Assembly: GCF_900115265.1 (NCBI RefSeq)
Contig: NZ_FOVU01000007.1
Coordinates: 124,001-188,000 of the forward strand
Direction: 5' to 3'
Length of the DNA stretch: 64,000 bases
From: Bradyrhizobium sp. Ghvi
Lineage (GTDB): Bacteria > Pseudomonadota > Alphaproteobacteria > Rhizobiales > Xanthobacteraceae
Part shown: piece after piece, positions 1 through 8,887 of the stretch
Layout of the letters: the number at the start of each line of letters is the position of its first letter
How positions within the stretch are numbered: the stretch's first letter is position 1
The notes under the pieces: generated by a model
The model's input: only the letters and a program-made list of their open reading frames with translations
Databases searched by the model: none
Told to the model about the DNA's origin: nothing
Program-made: the position numbers and the translations under genes

Positions 1-27
1 GCATCGCCACCCCATCTCATCCGTAAT

Positions 28-765
28 CTACCGGGTGAGCGCGCGTCCTCCGGCACGCATCGGCTGCGCGGAACTATCTTGCAATTTCGAAACCCGGCCG
101 GCCTCCGCAGCAACGCGAATGGCCGCGATGTTGCCGGCATAGTCGGCACTGCTCTTGCCGCGAAATACGGCGGACCCCGCCACCAGCGCATCGGCCCCCG
201 CGGCGGCAACCGCAGCAGCGTTGTCACGGTTGACGCCCCCGTCAACCTCTAGCCGGATCGGCCGTTCGCCGATGATGGTTCGGATGCGCGCGATCTTCTC
301 GAACTGCGATTCGAGAAAGGACTGGCCGCCGAATCCGGGATTGACCGTCATCACCAGGACGAGGTCGAGACGGTCGAGCACATATTCGATCGCGCTCTCG
401 GGCGTTGCCGGACACAGGCTGACGCCGGCCTTCTTGCCCAGCGCGCGGATCGCCTGGAGCGAACGATCGAGATGCGGGCCGGCTTCGGCATGCACTGTGA
501 CGACATCGGCTCCGGCCTTGGCGAACGCTTCGAGGTAAGGATCGACAGGCGCGATCATCAGATGCACGTCGAAGACCTTCCTCGTCAGCGGCCGAATCGA
601 CTTGATGACATCCGCACCGAAGCTGATGTTCGGCGCGAAATGTCCGTCCATCACATCGCAATGAATCCAGTCGGCGCCGGCCGCGTCGATTGCCGTGATC
701 TCCTCGCCGAGACGTGCGAAATCCGCAGCGAGGATCGAAGGAGCGATGATGATCTCTTTGGTCAT
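28..765 (-). CDS. rpe: Ribulose-phosphate 3-epimerase
   Basis: Interconverts ribulose 5-phosphate and xylulose 5-phosphate, in the regeneration phase of the Calvin cycle and in the pentose phosphate pathway. The 245-residue protein shows the family signatures: APSILAADFARLG at the N-terminus, HCDVMDGHFAPNISFG (metal-binding His and Asp), MTVNPGFGGQ and EVDGGVN. It is the last gene of the cbb operon. Its ATG lies inside the end of cbbX (ATGA overlap), so it is probably translationally coupled. The last ~20 residues after the barrel are not conserved in type. Confidence 0.96.
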   Translation of the reverse strand: MTKEIIIAPSILAADFARLGEEITAIDAAGADWIHCDVMDGHFAPNISFGADVIKSIRPLTRKVFDVHLMIAPVDPYLEAFAKAGADVVTVHAEAGPHLDRSLQAIRALGKKAGVSLCPATPESAIEYVLDRLDLVLVMTVNPGFGGQSFLESQFEKIARIRTIIGERPIRLEVDGGVNRDNAAAVAAAGADALVAGSAVFRGKSSADYAGNIAAIRVAAEAGRVSKLQDSSAQPMRAGGRALTR

Positions 766-1694
766 GGCTTGACACTCCGCGCGTCAGCACCGCCGGTGAA
801 GACGCGGCTCGCCAGGACGTCGGCAGGATCGATCGTTTCGAGGTCAGCGACATCGAGCATGCGGTCCAGATCAGACACCAGGCGATCGGCCTGCCGCAGG
901 CGGATGCGGTCGACAGCGTTGCGGATCGAGCGTGCGTTGGAGAAGAACGGCTGGGTCCGGCGCAGCGCGATGTATCGCTCGAAAGCCTCGCGCGCCGCGG
1001 TCGAGAAGCGATAGCCGCGTTCCTTCAGCATCAGCTCGGCGATGACGAGCAGCTCGGCTTCCGCGTAATCCGGGAATTCGATGTGATGGGCGATGCGCGA
1101 GCGGAAGCCGGGGTTGGAGGCGAAGAAGCTCGTCATCCGCTCGCCATAACCGGCGAGGATCACGACGAGGTCCTCGCGCTGGTTCTCCATCACCTGGAGC
1201 AGGATCTCGATCGCCTCCTGGCCGTAGTCGCGCTCGTTGTCGGGACGGTGCAGGTAATAGGCCTCGTCGATGAACAACACGCCGCCCATCGCCTTCTTCA
1301 GGATCTCCTTCGTCTTCGGCGCGGTATGGCCGATATATTGCCCGACGAGATCGTCACGCGTCACCGAGATCACCTGCCCGCGCCGCACGAAGCCGAGCCC
1401 GTGCAGGATCTTGGCCATGCGCAGCGCCACCGTGGTCTTGCCGGTGCCAGGGTTTCCGGTGAACGACATGTGCAGCGTCGGCGGCGCGGATGCCAGGCCG
1501 GCACGCTGCCGGATGCGTTCGATCAGGAGCAGCGAGGCGATCTGGCGCACGCGGCTCTTCACCGGCTTGAGCCCGGTCAATTCCTGCTCGAGCTGTTGCA
1601 GCGTCTCGGTAATCCCGGCCGCCTCGGCCTCCTTGCGGAGATCGAAGCTGGTCTCGTTGCTTTCAGCGGTGGTCGCGTGGGGAACGTCGAGCAT
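762..1694 (-). CDS. cbbX: Red-type RuBisCO activase CbbX (AAA+)
   Basis: AAA+ ATPase that removes inhibitory sugar phosphates from red-type (form IC) RuBisCO by remodelling the large subunit. From the chosen ATG the protein has 310 residues, with Walker A GNPGTGKT at 80-87 and Walker B VLFIDEA at about 139-145, followed by the AAA+ lid and an arginine-rich C-terminus. The frame is open 20 codons further upstream, but MLDVPHATTA fits family length and follows the cbbS-cbbX hairpin. It lies downstream of cbbLS and overlaps rpe by 4 nt. Its presence agrees with the red-type RuBisCO encoded next to it. Confidence 0.96.
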   Translation of the reverse strand: MLDVPHATTAESNETSFDLRKEAEAAGITETLQQLEQELTGLKPVKSRVRQIASLLLIERIRQRAGLASAPPTLHMSFTGNPGTGKTTVALRMAKILHGLGFVRRGQVISVTRDDLVGQYIGHTAPKTKEILKKAMGGVLFIDEAYYLHRPDNERDYGQEAIEILLQVMENQREDLVVILAGYGERMTSFFASNPGFRSRIAHHIEFPDYAEAELLVIAELMLKERGYRFSTAAREAFERYIALRRTQPFFSNARSIRNAVDRIRLRQADRLVSDLDRMLDVADLETIDPADVLASRVFTGGADARSVKP

Positions 1695-1703
1695 GGTTAC
1701 CCT

Positions 1704-1741
1704 CGAAGAAAAGAGCTTCGCCGCGGGGGGAGCGGCGAAGC
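1704..1741 (-). terminator. GC-rich hairpin plus U-tract between cbbS and cbbX
   Basis: In the 99-nt gap after cbbS, a perfect 10-bp stem (GCTTCGCCGC at 1715-1724 with GCGGCGAAGC at 1732-1741, 7-nt loop) is followed on the minus strand by TCTTTTCTTC. It looks like an intrinsic terminator or an mRNA-stabilising 3' end for cbbLS that lets only part of transcription reach cbbX-rpe. The structure is seen directly; the attenuating role is inferred. Confidence 0.55.
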
Positions 1742-1793
1742 AGTGGTCCGCCAAGGAAACGGAGCATGGAGCGCTCCGCGCGGAGAGGAATGG

Positions 1794-2198
1794 CTATTGC
1801 GAGGCGTGGGCGACCTTGCGCACGGTGCTGTACCGGATCGCGCGGCCACCAACCTCCTGCCGTACCAGCTCGAACTCGGCCTCCTGTTTCGGCCGGTTGA
1901 CCAGGAAGGAGATCCGCACCGATTCCCAACCATGGCTGGCGTCGAAGCCGCTGATGCGGATGTAGCGGTCGCCATACACCCTGCGGCACTCGGCGAGTTC
2001 CATCATCACGCCGGCGGCGTCCTGAAGATCGAACATCGGCAGTCCCCACATCTCCCAATACGTGCTGCGGGGATGCGGATCGTCGGTGAACTCGATGTTC
2101 ACCGCCCAGCCATTGGCGAGGCAGTATTGCACCTGCTTGGTGATCTGGTCGTCGGTGAGGTCAGGCAGGAACGAAAAGCAACCCTGGGTCAGTTTCAT
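1794..2198 (-). CDS. cbbS: RuBisCO small subunit, form IC
   Basis: Small subunit of the L8S8 CO2-fixing enzyme. The 134-residue protein begins MKLTQGCFSFLPDLTD and contains the WEMWGLPMFDL and GFDASHGWESVR segments typical of red-type small subunits. Red-type members have a longer C-terminus than the green type, and the tail here fits that. The start at 2198 lies 11 nt after the cbbL stop; a much longer reading frame extends upstream but only overlaps cbbL. It is cotranscribed with cbbL and followed by a terminator-like hairpin. Confidence 0.97.
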   Translation of the reverse strand: MKLTQGCFSFLPDLTDDQITKQVQYCLANGWAVNIEFTDDPHPRSTYWEMWGLPMFDLQDAAGVMMELAECRRVYGDRYIRISGFDASHGWESVRISFLVNRPKQEAEFELVRQEVGGRAIRYSTVRKVAHASQ

Positions 2199-2209
2199 AG
2201 TCCGTCTCC

Positions 2210-3670
2210 TCACACGGTTTCGAGCGCAGTCGGCACGAAGTCCGGCGTGTCGGTGGATTGATAGTTGAAGGTCACGTCCTTCCAGACTTCGAGCGCCGCC
2301 TTCAACGGCGTGCAGGTCTCGGCCGCCCTGGCCAGGATCTCCGGACCCTCGTGGACGTAGTCGCGGCCCTCGTTGCGGGCGAGGATCATCGCTTCCAGCG
2401 CTACGCGGTTGGCGATCGCGCCCGCCGCGATCCCCATCGGATGTCCGATCGTGCCGCCGCCGAATTGCAGCACGACGTCTTCGCCGAGAAGATCGATCAG
2501 CTGATGCATCTGACCGGCATGGATGCCGCCGGACGCCACCGGCATCATCTTGTTGAGGCTCGCCCAGTGCTGGTCGAAGAACAGGCCGTGCTCGAGCTTG
2601 GTCGGATTGAAATCCTCGCGGCAGACATCGTAGTAACCGCGTGTGGTGTTGGGATCGCCTTCGAGCTTGCCGACCACCGTGCCGGCGTGAATGTGGTCGA
2701 CACCCGCGAGCCGCATCCATTTGGCGATGACGCGGAACGACACGCCATGGCTCTTCTGCCGCGTATAGGTCGAGTGGCCGGCGCGGTGCAGATGCAGGAT
2801 CATGTCGTTGCGCCGCGCCCATTTGGCCATGGACTGGATCGCGGTGTAACCGATCACGAGGTCGATCATGACGATGCAGGAGCCGAGCTCTTTGGCAAAC
2901 TCGGCGCGCTCGTACATGTCCTCCATCGTGCCCGCGGTCACGTTCAGATAGGTGCCCTTCACCTCGCCGGAGGCCGCCTGCGCCCGGTTCACCGCCTCCA
3001 TGCAATAGAGGAAACGGTCGCGCCAGTGCATGAAGGGCTGCGAGTTGATGTTCTCGTCGTCCTTGGTGAAATCGAGCCCGCCCTTCAGCGCCTCGTAGAC
3101 CACGCGGCCGTAATTGCGACCCGAAAGCCCGAGCTTGGGCTTCACGGTGGCGCCGAGCAGCGGCCGGCCGAACTTGTCGAGCCGCTCGCGCTCGACAACG
3201 ATCCCGGTTGCCGGTCCCTGGAACGTCTTCACATAGGCGACCGGGAAGCGCATGTCCTCCAGCCGCAGCGCCTTGAGCGGCTTGAAGCCGAACACGTTGC
3301 CGATGATGGACGCCGAGAGGTTCGCGACCGAGCCCGGCTCGAACAGGTCGAGGTCATAAGCGATGTAGGCGAAATACGAGCCCGGCGTGCCCGGGACCGG
3401 ATCGACGCGATAGCATTTCGCGCGATATTTCTCGGCCGCGGTCAGGCGATCCGTCCACACCACTGTCCACGTGGCGGTCGAGGATTCGCCGGCAACGGCC
3501 GCCGACGCCTCGATCGGATCGACGCCATCTTGCGGCGTGACGCGGAACAGTGCGATGACGTCGGTGTCCTTCGGCGTGTACTCGGGCTCCCAATAGCCCA
3601 TGCGCTTGTATTCCATCACACCCGAGCGATAGCGCTCCTTGCCGCGGACCGTTCCAGCATGTGCGTTCAT
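2210..3670 (-). CDS. cbbL: RuBisCO large subunit, form IC (red type)
   Basis: Catalytic subunit of ribulose-1,5-bisphosphate carboxylase/oxygenase. The protein has 486 residues. KPKLGLSGRNYGR (active-site lysines K177 and K179) and GGLDFTKDDE (carbamylated lysine K203 with Mg ligands D205 and E206) are intact, as are GTVVGKLEGDP (loop 6 region) and FGGGTIGHP. The N-terminal MNAHAGTVRGKERYRSGVMEYKRMGYW is characteristic of form IC enzymes from proteobacteria. A purine-rich Shine-Dalgarno (GGAGAGAGAG) precedes the ATG. It follows cbbA by 33 nt and precedes cbbS by 11 nt. Confidence 0.98.
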   Translation of the reverse strand: MNAHAGTVRGKERYRSGVMEYKRMGYWEPEYTPKDTDVIALFRVTPQDGVDPIEASAAVAGESSTATWTVVWTDRLTAAEKYRAKCYRVDPVPGTPGSYFAYIAYDLDLFEPGSVANLSASIIGNVFGFKPLKALRLEDMRFPVAYVKTFQGPATGIVVERERLDKFGRPLLGATVKPKLGLSGRNYGRVVYEALKGGLDFTKDDENINSQPFMHWRDRFLYCMEAVNRAQAASGEVKGTYLNVTAGTMEDMYERAEFAKELGSCIVMIDLVIGYTAIQSMAKWARRNDMILHLHRAGHSTYTRQKSHGVSFRVIAKWMRLAGVDHIHAGTVVGKLEGDPNTTRGYYDVCREDFNPTKLEHGLFFDQHWASLNKMMPVASGGIHAGQMHQLIDLLGEDVVLQFGGGTIGHPMGIAAGAIANRVALEAMILARNEGRDYVHEGPEILARAAETCTPLKAALEVWKDVTFNYQSTDTPDFVPTALETV

Positions 3671-3703
3671 GGCTCTCTCTCCTGCTTTTCTCTCTCTGAA
3701 TGA

Positions 3704-4789
3704 CTAGGCTGCAACCGGCGCGCGAGCTCCGGTGCGCGGGTCGAGCTCGCCGGTGCGGTAGCGCCGCGCCATCTCGCTCAAGGGAACGACCTTGATCCTG
3801 CTGGCGTGCCCCGCAGTGCCGAACTGCTCGAAACGGTCGCGACAGAGCTGGCGCATCGCATCCATCGCAGGCTTGAGGAATTTGCGCGGATCGAACTCCT
3901 TACGGCTTTGCGCGGCCACCTTCCGGAACACCGCGGTCATCGCCAGGCGGCAGTCGGTGTCGATATTGACTTTGCGGACGCCGCTCTTGATGCCGCGGAC
4001 GATTTCTTCCACCGGTACGCCCCAGGTCTGTGGCATCTCGCCGCCAAACTGATTGAACATGTCCTGGAGTGGCTGCGGCACCGAGGAGGAGCCGTGCATC
4101 ACCAGATGCGTATTCGGCAGCCGACGATGAATCTCCTCGACCACTCGCATCGCCAGGATGTCGCCATCGGGCTTGCGGCTGAACTTGTAGGCGCCATGCG
4201 AGGTCCCCATCGCGATCGCGAGCGCGTCGACCTTGGTGGCCAGGACGAAGTCGACGGCCTGATCGGGATCGGTCAGGAGCTGGTCGTGACTGACCGTGCC
4301 TTCGACGCCGTGCCCGTCCTCCTGCTCGCCGCCGCCATGCTCGAGTGAGCCGAGCACACCGAGCTCGCCTTCGACGGAGGCCCCGACCCAATGGGCGAGA
4401 TCGACCACGCGGCGCGTGATAGCGACGTTGTAATCGTAATCAGCGGCGGTCTTGGCATCGGCCTCGAGCGAGCCGTCCATCATGACAGAGGTGAAGCCAT
4501 GGGCGATCGCGGAGGCACAGGTCGCCTCGTCATTGCCGTGGTCCTGATGCATGCAGAGCGGAATGTCCGGATAGGTCCGCTCCAGCGCATCGATCATGTG
4601 CGAGAGCATGAGGTCGCCGGCATAGCTGCGCGCGCCACGCGAGGCCTGGATGATGACGGGCGCATCGACCTCGGCCGCCGCCTGCATGATCGCGATGCCT
4701 TGCTCCATGTTGTTGATGTTGAACGCCGGCACCGCGTAGCCATGACTGGCGGCGTGGTCGAGCAGCTGGCGAAGGGTGATACGGGCCAC
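3704..4789 (-). CDS. cbbA: Class II fructose-bisphosphate aldolase
   Basis: Zn-dependent aldolase that condenses dihydroxyacetone phosphate with glyceraldehyde 3-phosphate or erythrose 4-phosphate in the Calvin cycle. The frame is open far upstream into cbbT, but the real start is GTG at 4789 (VARITLRQLLDHAASHGYAVPAFN), with AGGAGG 8 nt before it, giving 361 residues. CMHQDHGND carries the metal-binding histidine, and GTSHGAYKF and NIDTDCRLAMT are class II signatures. It lies 14 nt after cbbT and 33 nt before cbbL. Confidence 0.95.
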   Translation of the reverse strand: MARITLRQLLDHAASHGYAVPAFNINNMEQGIAIMQAAAEVDAPVIIQASRGARSYAGDLMLSHMIDALERTYPDIPLCMHQDHGNDEATCASAIAHGFTSVMMDGSLEADAKTAADYDYNVAITRRVVDLAHWVGASVEGELGVLGSLEHGGGEQEDGHGVEGTVSHDQLLTDPDQAVDFVLATKVDALAIAMGTSHGAYKFSRKPDGDILAMRVVEEIHRRLPNTHLVMHGSSSVPQPLQDMFNQFGGEMPQTWGVPVEEIVRGIKSGVRKVNIDTDCRLAMTAVFRKVAAQSRKEFDPRKFLKPAMDAMRQLCRDRFEQFGTAGHASRIKVVPLSEMARRYRTGELDPRTGARAPVAA

Positions 4790-4803
4790 GACGAGTCCTC
4801 CTG

Positions 4804-6825
4804 TTATTGCTTGCGAGCGCGGGCGATGGCCCGGCCGGCGGCTTCGGCAACCCTTTGCGGCGTGATGCCGAATTCGCGGTAAAGCACCGGCGCCGGCGCC
4901 GAAGCGCCGAAGCCGCGCATGCCGACGAATTCGCCGTCCGCGCCGATCCAGCGATGCCAGTCGCCGGCGACGGCCGCTTCGATGCCGACGCAGGGCGCGG
5001 TCCCGAGAACCGCGGCGCGATATTCCTCCGGCTGCTCCTCGAACAGCGCGAAGCACGGCGCGGAAACCACGGCCGCACGAACGTGCTCTGTCGCGAGCAG
5101 GCGGGCGGCTTCCAGTGCGATCGAGACTTCCGAACCGGTCGCCATCAACGTCACATCGCGGCCGCCGTCCGGCGATACGATGAGATAGGCGCCGCGTGCG
5201 ACCCGGTTCCTGGCGCGGACATCGCTGCGGAAGGTCGGCAGCGCCTGACGCGACAGGCAGAGCACGGAGGGCCGGTCTTTTGCTTCGAGCGCGCAATCCC
5301 AGGCTTCCAGCGTCTCGACCGCGTCTGCGGGGCGAAACACCAGCAGGTTCGGAATGACACGGAGTGACGCCAGGTGCTCGACCGGCTGATGCGTCGGACC
5401 ATCCTCCCCGAGACCGATCGAGTCGTGCGTCATCACATGGATGACACGCAGCCGCATCAGGGCCGCAAGGCGGATCGCCGGCCGGCTGTAGTCGGAGAAG
5501 GCGAGGAAGGTGCCGCCATAGGGAATGAAGCCACCATGCAGCGCGAGGCCGTTCATCGCGGCGGCCATGCCGTGCTCGCGGATACCGTAATGGATGTAGT
5601 CAGCAGCGAACGCATCGCGCCGGACCGGCGTCTGCACCTTGGCCTGAGTCAGGTTCGAATGGGTCAGGTCCGCGGAGCCGCCGACAAGTCCGGGAATCGT
5701 ACCTGCAATCGCGTCGAGCACATGTTGCGAGGCATGCCGCGTCGCAAGCTTCGGACGCTCGCTGGCAAAGCGCTCGCGCAATTTCGCCGAGGCCTGGGCA
5801 TAGGCGTTCGGCAGGGCAACCGACTTGCCCTCGATGAACAGCTCGCGCTGCTCGGGCGTGGCGTTTTCGTAACGATCGAGCCAGGCGAGACGCGCGACCT
5901 GTCCGCGCTGGCCGATCATCCGCCACGCCTTTGCGACCGTGACAGGCACGACGAAGGGCTGATAATCCCAGCCCAGCGCCCGCCGCGCTGCCGCGGCCTG
6001 CTCGGCGCCGAGCGGCGCGCCATGCGCCTTCTCGGTGCCTTGCCGATCCGGCGCGCCATAGCCGATGACGGTGCGGCAGGCGATCAGCGACGGTTTTGCA
6101 GTTTCGCGCTCCTCTGCGATCGCTTGCGCGACAACTTCGGAATCGTGTCCGTCAACGCGGCGCACCGACCAACCGGACGCGGCGAAGCGCGCGAGCTGGT
6201 CGTCGGACGTCGCAAGCGAGGTCGGCCCGTCGATGGAGATGCCGTTGTCGTCGAACAGCACGATGAGGCGACCGAGCCCGAGATGGCCGGCAAGCGAGAT
6301 CGCCTCCTGGCTGATCCCTTCCATCAGGCAGCCGTCGCCGGCGATCACGTACGTGAAGTGATCGACAAGACCGTCGCCATGCCGCGCATTGGCCATGCGC
6401 TCGGCAAGCGCCATGCCGACGGCGGTCGCGATCCCCTGCCCCAGCGGTCCCGTTGTGGTCTCGACGCCTGGCGTATGGCCATACTCGGGATGGCCCGGCG
6501 TCTTCGAGCCCCATTGCCTGAAGGCCTTGATGTCATCGAGGCTGATATCGCCGCCGGTGAGATGCAGGAGTGCATAGAGCAGCATCGAGCCGTGCCCCGC
6601 TGACAGCACGAAGCGGTCGCGGTCCGGCCAGTTCGGGTGCGCCGAGTCGAATTTCAGGAAGCGCGAGAACAGCACGGTCGCAACGTCGGCCATGCCCATG
6701 GGCAGGCCGGGGTGGCCGGACTGCGACGTCTCGATGGCATCGACCGCGAGGAAGCGGACGGCATTGGCGAGATCGTTGTGCGTGACCGCCGTGAGGTCGG
6801 CTTCGGCATGGACGGAGATGTTCAT
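4804..6825 (-). CDS. cbbT: Transketolase
   Basis: Thiamine-diphosphate enzyme that moves two-carbon units between sugar phosphates in the regeneration phase of the Calvin cycle. It has 673 residues, the usual transketolase length. The TPP motif GDGCLMEGISQEAISLAGHLGLGRLIVLFDDN lies around residues 155-190; GHPGLPMGMAD near the N-terminus and DSIGLGEDGPTHQPVEHLASLR in the pyrimidine domain are family signatures. It lies 16 nt after cbbP and 14 nt before cbbA, within one operon. Confidence 0.97.
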   Translation of the reverse strand: MNISVHAEADLTAVTHNDLANAVRFLAVDAIETSQSGHPGLPMGMADVATVLFSRFLKFDSAHPNWPDRDRFVLSAGHGSMLLYALLHLTGGDISLDDIKAFRQWGSKTPGHPEYGHTPGVETTTGPLGQGIATAVGMALAERMANARHGDGLVDHFTYVIAGDGCLMEGISQEAISLAGHLGLGRLIVLFDDNGISIDGPTSLATSDDQLARFAASGWSVRRVDGHDSEVVAQAIAEERETAKPSLIACRTVIGYGAPDRQGTEKAHGAPLGAEQAAAARRALGWDYQPFVVPVTVAKAWRMIGQRGQVARLAWLDRYENATPEQRELFIEGKSVALPNAYAQASAKLRERFASERPKLATRHASQHVLDAIAGTIPGLVGGSADLTHSNLTQAKVQTPVRRDAFAADYIHYGIREHGMAAAMNGLALHGGFIPYGGTFLAFSDYSRPAIRLAALMRLRVIHVMTHDSIGLGEDGPTHQPVEHLASLRVIPNLLVFRPADAVETLEAWDCALEAKDRPSVLCLSRQALPTFRSDVRARNRVARGAYLIVSPDGGRDVTLMATGSEVSIALEAARLLATEHVRAAVVSAPCFALFEEQPEEYRAAVLGTAPCVGIEAAVAGDWHRWIGADGEFVGMRGFGASAPAPVLYREFGITPQRVAEAAGRAIARARKQ

Positions 6826-6841
6826 CGGATTCTCTCCTCGC

Positions 6842-7717
6842 TCACTTCAAGCTGCGCTTGCGCTCGATCAACTGCATGATCAGCGGCGTCAGGATCAGTT
6901 GCATGGCCAGATCGAGCTTCGCGCCGGGGCACACGATCGAGTTCGCGCGAGACATCCAGCTTTGCGGCAGCATCGACAGCAGATAGGGAAAGTCGATGCC
7001 GCGCGGATTCTTGAAGCGGATCACCACCATCGATTCGTCCGGCGTCGGGATCCAGCGTGCGACGAACGGATTTGAGGTGTCCACCGTCGGCACGCGCTGG
7101 AAGTTGATGTCGGTTTCGGTGAACTGCGGGCAGATGTAGTGGATATAGTCCGGCATCCGCCGCAGAATGGTGTCGGTGACGGCCTCGGTCGAATAGCCGC
7201 GCGCGCTGCGGTCGCGGTGCAGCTTCTGGATCCATTCGAGATTGATCACGGGCACGACGCCGATCTTGAGGTCGGCATAGCGCGCGACATTCACCCTGTC
7301 GGTGACGACAGCGCCATGCAGGCCTTCGTAGAACAACAGGTCCGAGTTTTCCGGCAGCTGCTTCCAGTCGGTGAAGGTGCCGGGTGCGGCGCCATGCAGC
7401 GCGGACTCCTCGGCGTCGTGCACGTAGTGCCGCGTCGTCGCCGTGCCGGTCTCGCCGTAGTCGCGGAAGGCCCGCTCCAGTTCCTCGAACAGATTGGTCT
7501 CCGGGCTGAAGTGGCTGAAGTGCTTGTTGCCGCGCTCGGCCTCGTTAGCCATCTGCGTGCGCATCTCGGCGCGGTCGTAGCGATGGAAGGCGTCGCCCTC
7601 GATGTAGGCGGCATTGACCTTCTCGCGAAAGAAAATCTGCTCGAAGGTCTTCTTGACCGAGGTGGTGCCGGCGCCGGAGGAGCCCGTGATGGAGATGATC
7701 GGATGTTTCCTGGACAT
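6842..7717 (-). CDS. cbbP: Phosphoribulokinase
   Basis: Phosphorylates ribulose 5-phosphate to ribulose 1,5-bisphosphate, the RuBisCO substrate. It is diagnostic of a working Calvin cycle. The 291-residue protein is the short bacterial type, with P-loop TGSSGAGTTS at 11-20, YIEGDAFHRYDR and the FYEGLHGAVV strand. It lies between cbbF (12-nt gap) and cbbT (16-nt gap). Confidence 0.97.
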   Translation of the reverse strand: MSRKHPIISITGSSGAGTTSVKKTFEQIFFREKVNAAYIEGDAFHRYDRAEMRTQMANEAERGNKHFSHFSPETNLFEELERAFRDYGETGTATTRHYVHDAEESALHGAAPGTFTDWKQLPENSDLLFYEGLHGAVVTDRVNVARYADLKIGVVPVINLEWIQKLHRDRSARGYSTEAVTDTILRRMPDYIHYICPQFTETDINFQRVPTVDTSNPFVARWIPTPDESMVVIRFKNPRGIDFPYLLSMLPQSWMSRANSIVCPGAKLDLAMQLILTPLIMQLIERKRSLK

Positions 7718-7729
7718 GGGTCACCTCCC

Positions 7730-8767
7730 TCACAGCCGGAAGAAGCCGCGCCGCGCGAACAGCGGCGCGGAGACGCTCGCAACCAGCAGCGGATCGCAAT
7801 GCAGTTCGGCGGCGCGCCGCACCTCGTTGCTCGAGCCCATGATCAGGGGCACGCGCTGGTGCAGGCTCTGCGCCGAAAGATCGAGGATGCGCTCGCGCCC
7901 GGTCGAGGCCGAACCGCCGGCCTGCTCGATGATCATGGCCATGGGCTGCGCCTCGTAGACCAGGCGCAGGCGGCCGTCGCCATAGCCGGGCCGCGCATCC
8001 GAGGGATAGAGGAACACGCCGCCACGGGTGAGGATGCGATAGACTTCCGCGACCAGCGAGCCGATCCAGCGCATGTTGAAATCGTGGTTCGCAGGTCCGT
8101 CGATGCCGGCGAGACATTCGTCGATGAAGGCGCGCACGGGCGGGTCCCAGTGCCGGCGGTTGGACGCGTTGATCGCGAATTCCTCGCACGCCTCCGAGAC
8201 CTGCACGCTGCTGCGCGCGAGGCGGAAGCAGCCGGCTTTGCGATCGAGCGTGAAGATGTCGACGCCCTCGCCAAGCGTCAGCACCAGCGAGGTCTGCGGA
8301 CCGTAGGTGACGAACCCGGCCGCGAGCTGCGCCGAGCCGCACTGATGGAAGGCGAGCGCGAGATCGTCAGGCGCGGGCAGGATCGAGAAGATCGTGCCGA
8401 CGGTCATGTTGATGTCGATGTTGGAGGAGCCATCCAGCGGATCGATCGCAACGCAGATCTTTGCTTGGCGATCGCAGAACTGAGGCTCGCGCATTTCCTC
8501 GGATGCGAGCGCCGCGATCGGCTGCCTGCCCAGGCAGCGGCGCAGGATGGCGTCGGCCTGGATGTCGAGGTCGCGCTGGACATCGCCATCGCTGTTGCGG
8601 CCGGTGGTCAGGCCGGAAGCGTCCGCGAGGTCTCCGCTGGCGATGAGGTCGGCGATCTCGATCGCCGCCGCGGCGATGGCGTCAACTGCCGCTGCCACGG
8701 CCAGCGCATGCGGAGCCGTCTCCGAATACCGTTGAAGATGGTCGTCCAGCCTGAGGTGCCCGGTCAT
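7730..8767 (-). CDS. cbbF: Class I fructose-1,6-bisphosphatase
   Basis: Dephosphorylates fructose 1,6-bisphosphate, and in Calvin-cycle bacteria usually sedoheptulose 1,7-bisphosphate too. The ATG at 8767 (MTGHLRLDDHLQRY) gives 345 residues; an upstream methionine would add ten basic residues. The metal site DPLDGSSNIDINMTVGTIFSI and the GGVFLYPSDARP and EQAGGSASTG segments are intact. It is the promoter-proximal gene of the cbb operon and is divergent from cbbR. Confidence 0.96.
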   Translation of the reverse strand: MTGHLRLDDHLQRYSETAPHALAVAAAVDAIAAAAIEIADLIASGDLADASGLTTGRNSDGDVQRDLDIQADAILRRCLGRQPIAALASEEMREPQFCDRQAKICVAIDPLDGSSNIDINMTVGTIFSILPAPDDLALAFHQCGSAQLAAGFVTYGPQTSLVLTLGEGVDIFTLDRKAGCFRLARSSVQVSEACEEFAINASNRRHWDPPVRAFIDECLAGIDGPANHDFNMRWIGSLVAEVYRILTRGGVFLYPSDARPGYGDGRLRLVYEAQPMAMIIEQAGGSASTGRERILDLSAQSLHQRVPLIMGSSNEVRRAAELHCDPLLVASVSAPLFARRGFFRL

Positions 8768-8887
8768 CTGCGTCCATCCCCTTTGCCGGCGCCGCAATCC
8801 ATTTCCTCGCCGCTGGAGGTCGGTGCGGTCAGTCTCGGCATTGGGAGATTGACAGGGGCATCTTAATAAGGAAAATTTCTATTTATA
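8768..8887. promoter_or_regulatory. Divergent cbbF/cbbR control region
   Basis: The 120-bp gap between the two divergent starts should hold the operon promoter and the CbbR sites. Its cbbR-proximal end (8863-8888) is strikingly AT-rich and dyad-like (TTAATAAGGAAAATTTCTAT), against a GC-rich background. It contains two adjacent T-N11-A frames, at 8863-8875 and 8876-8888, the loose LysR half-site pattern. CbbR binding is inferred from family practice; I could not identify firm -35/-10 boxes. Confidence 0.55.
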
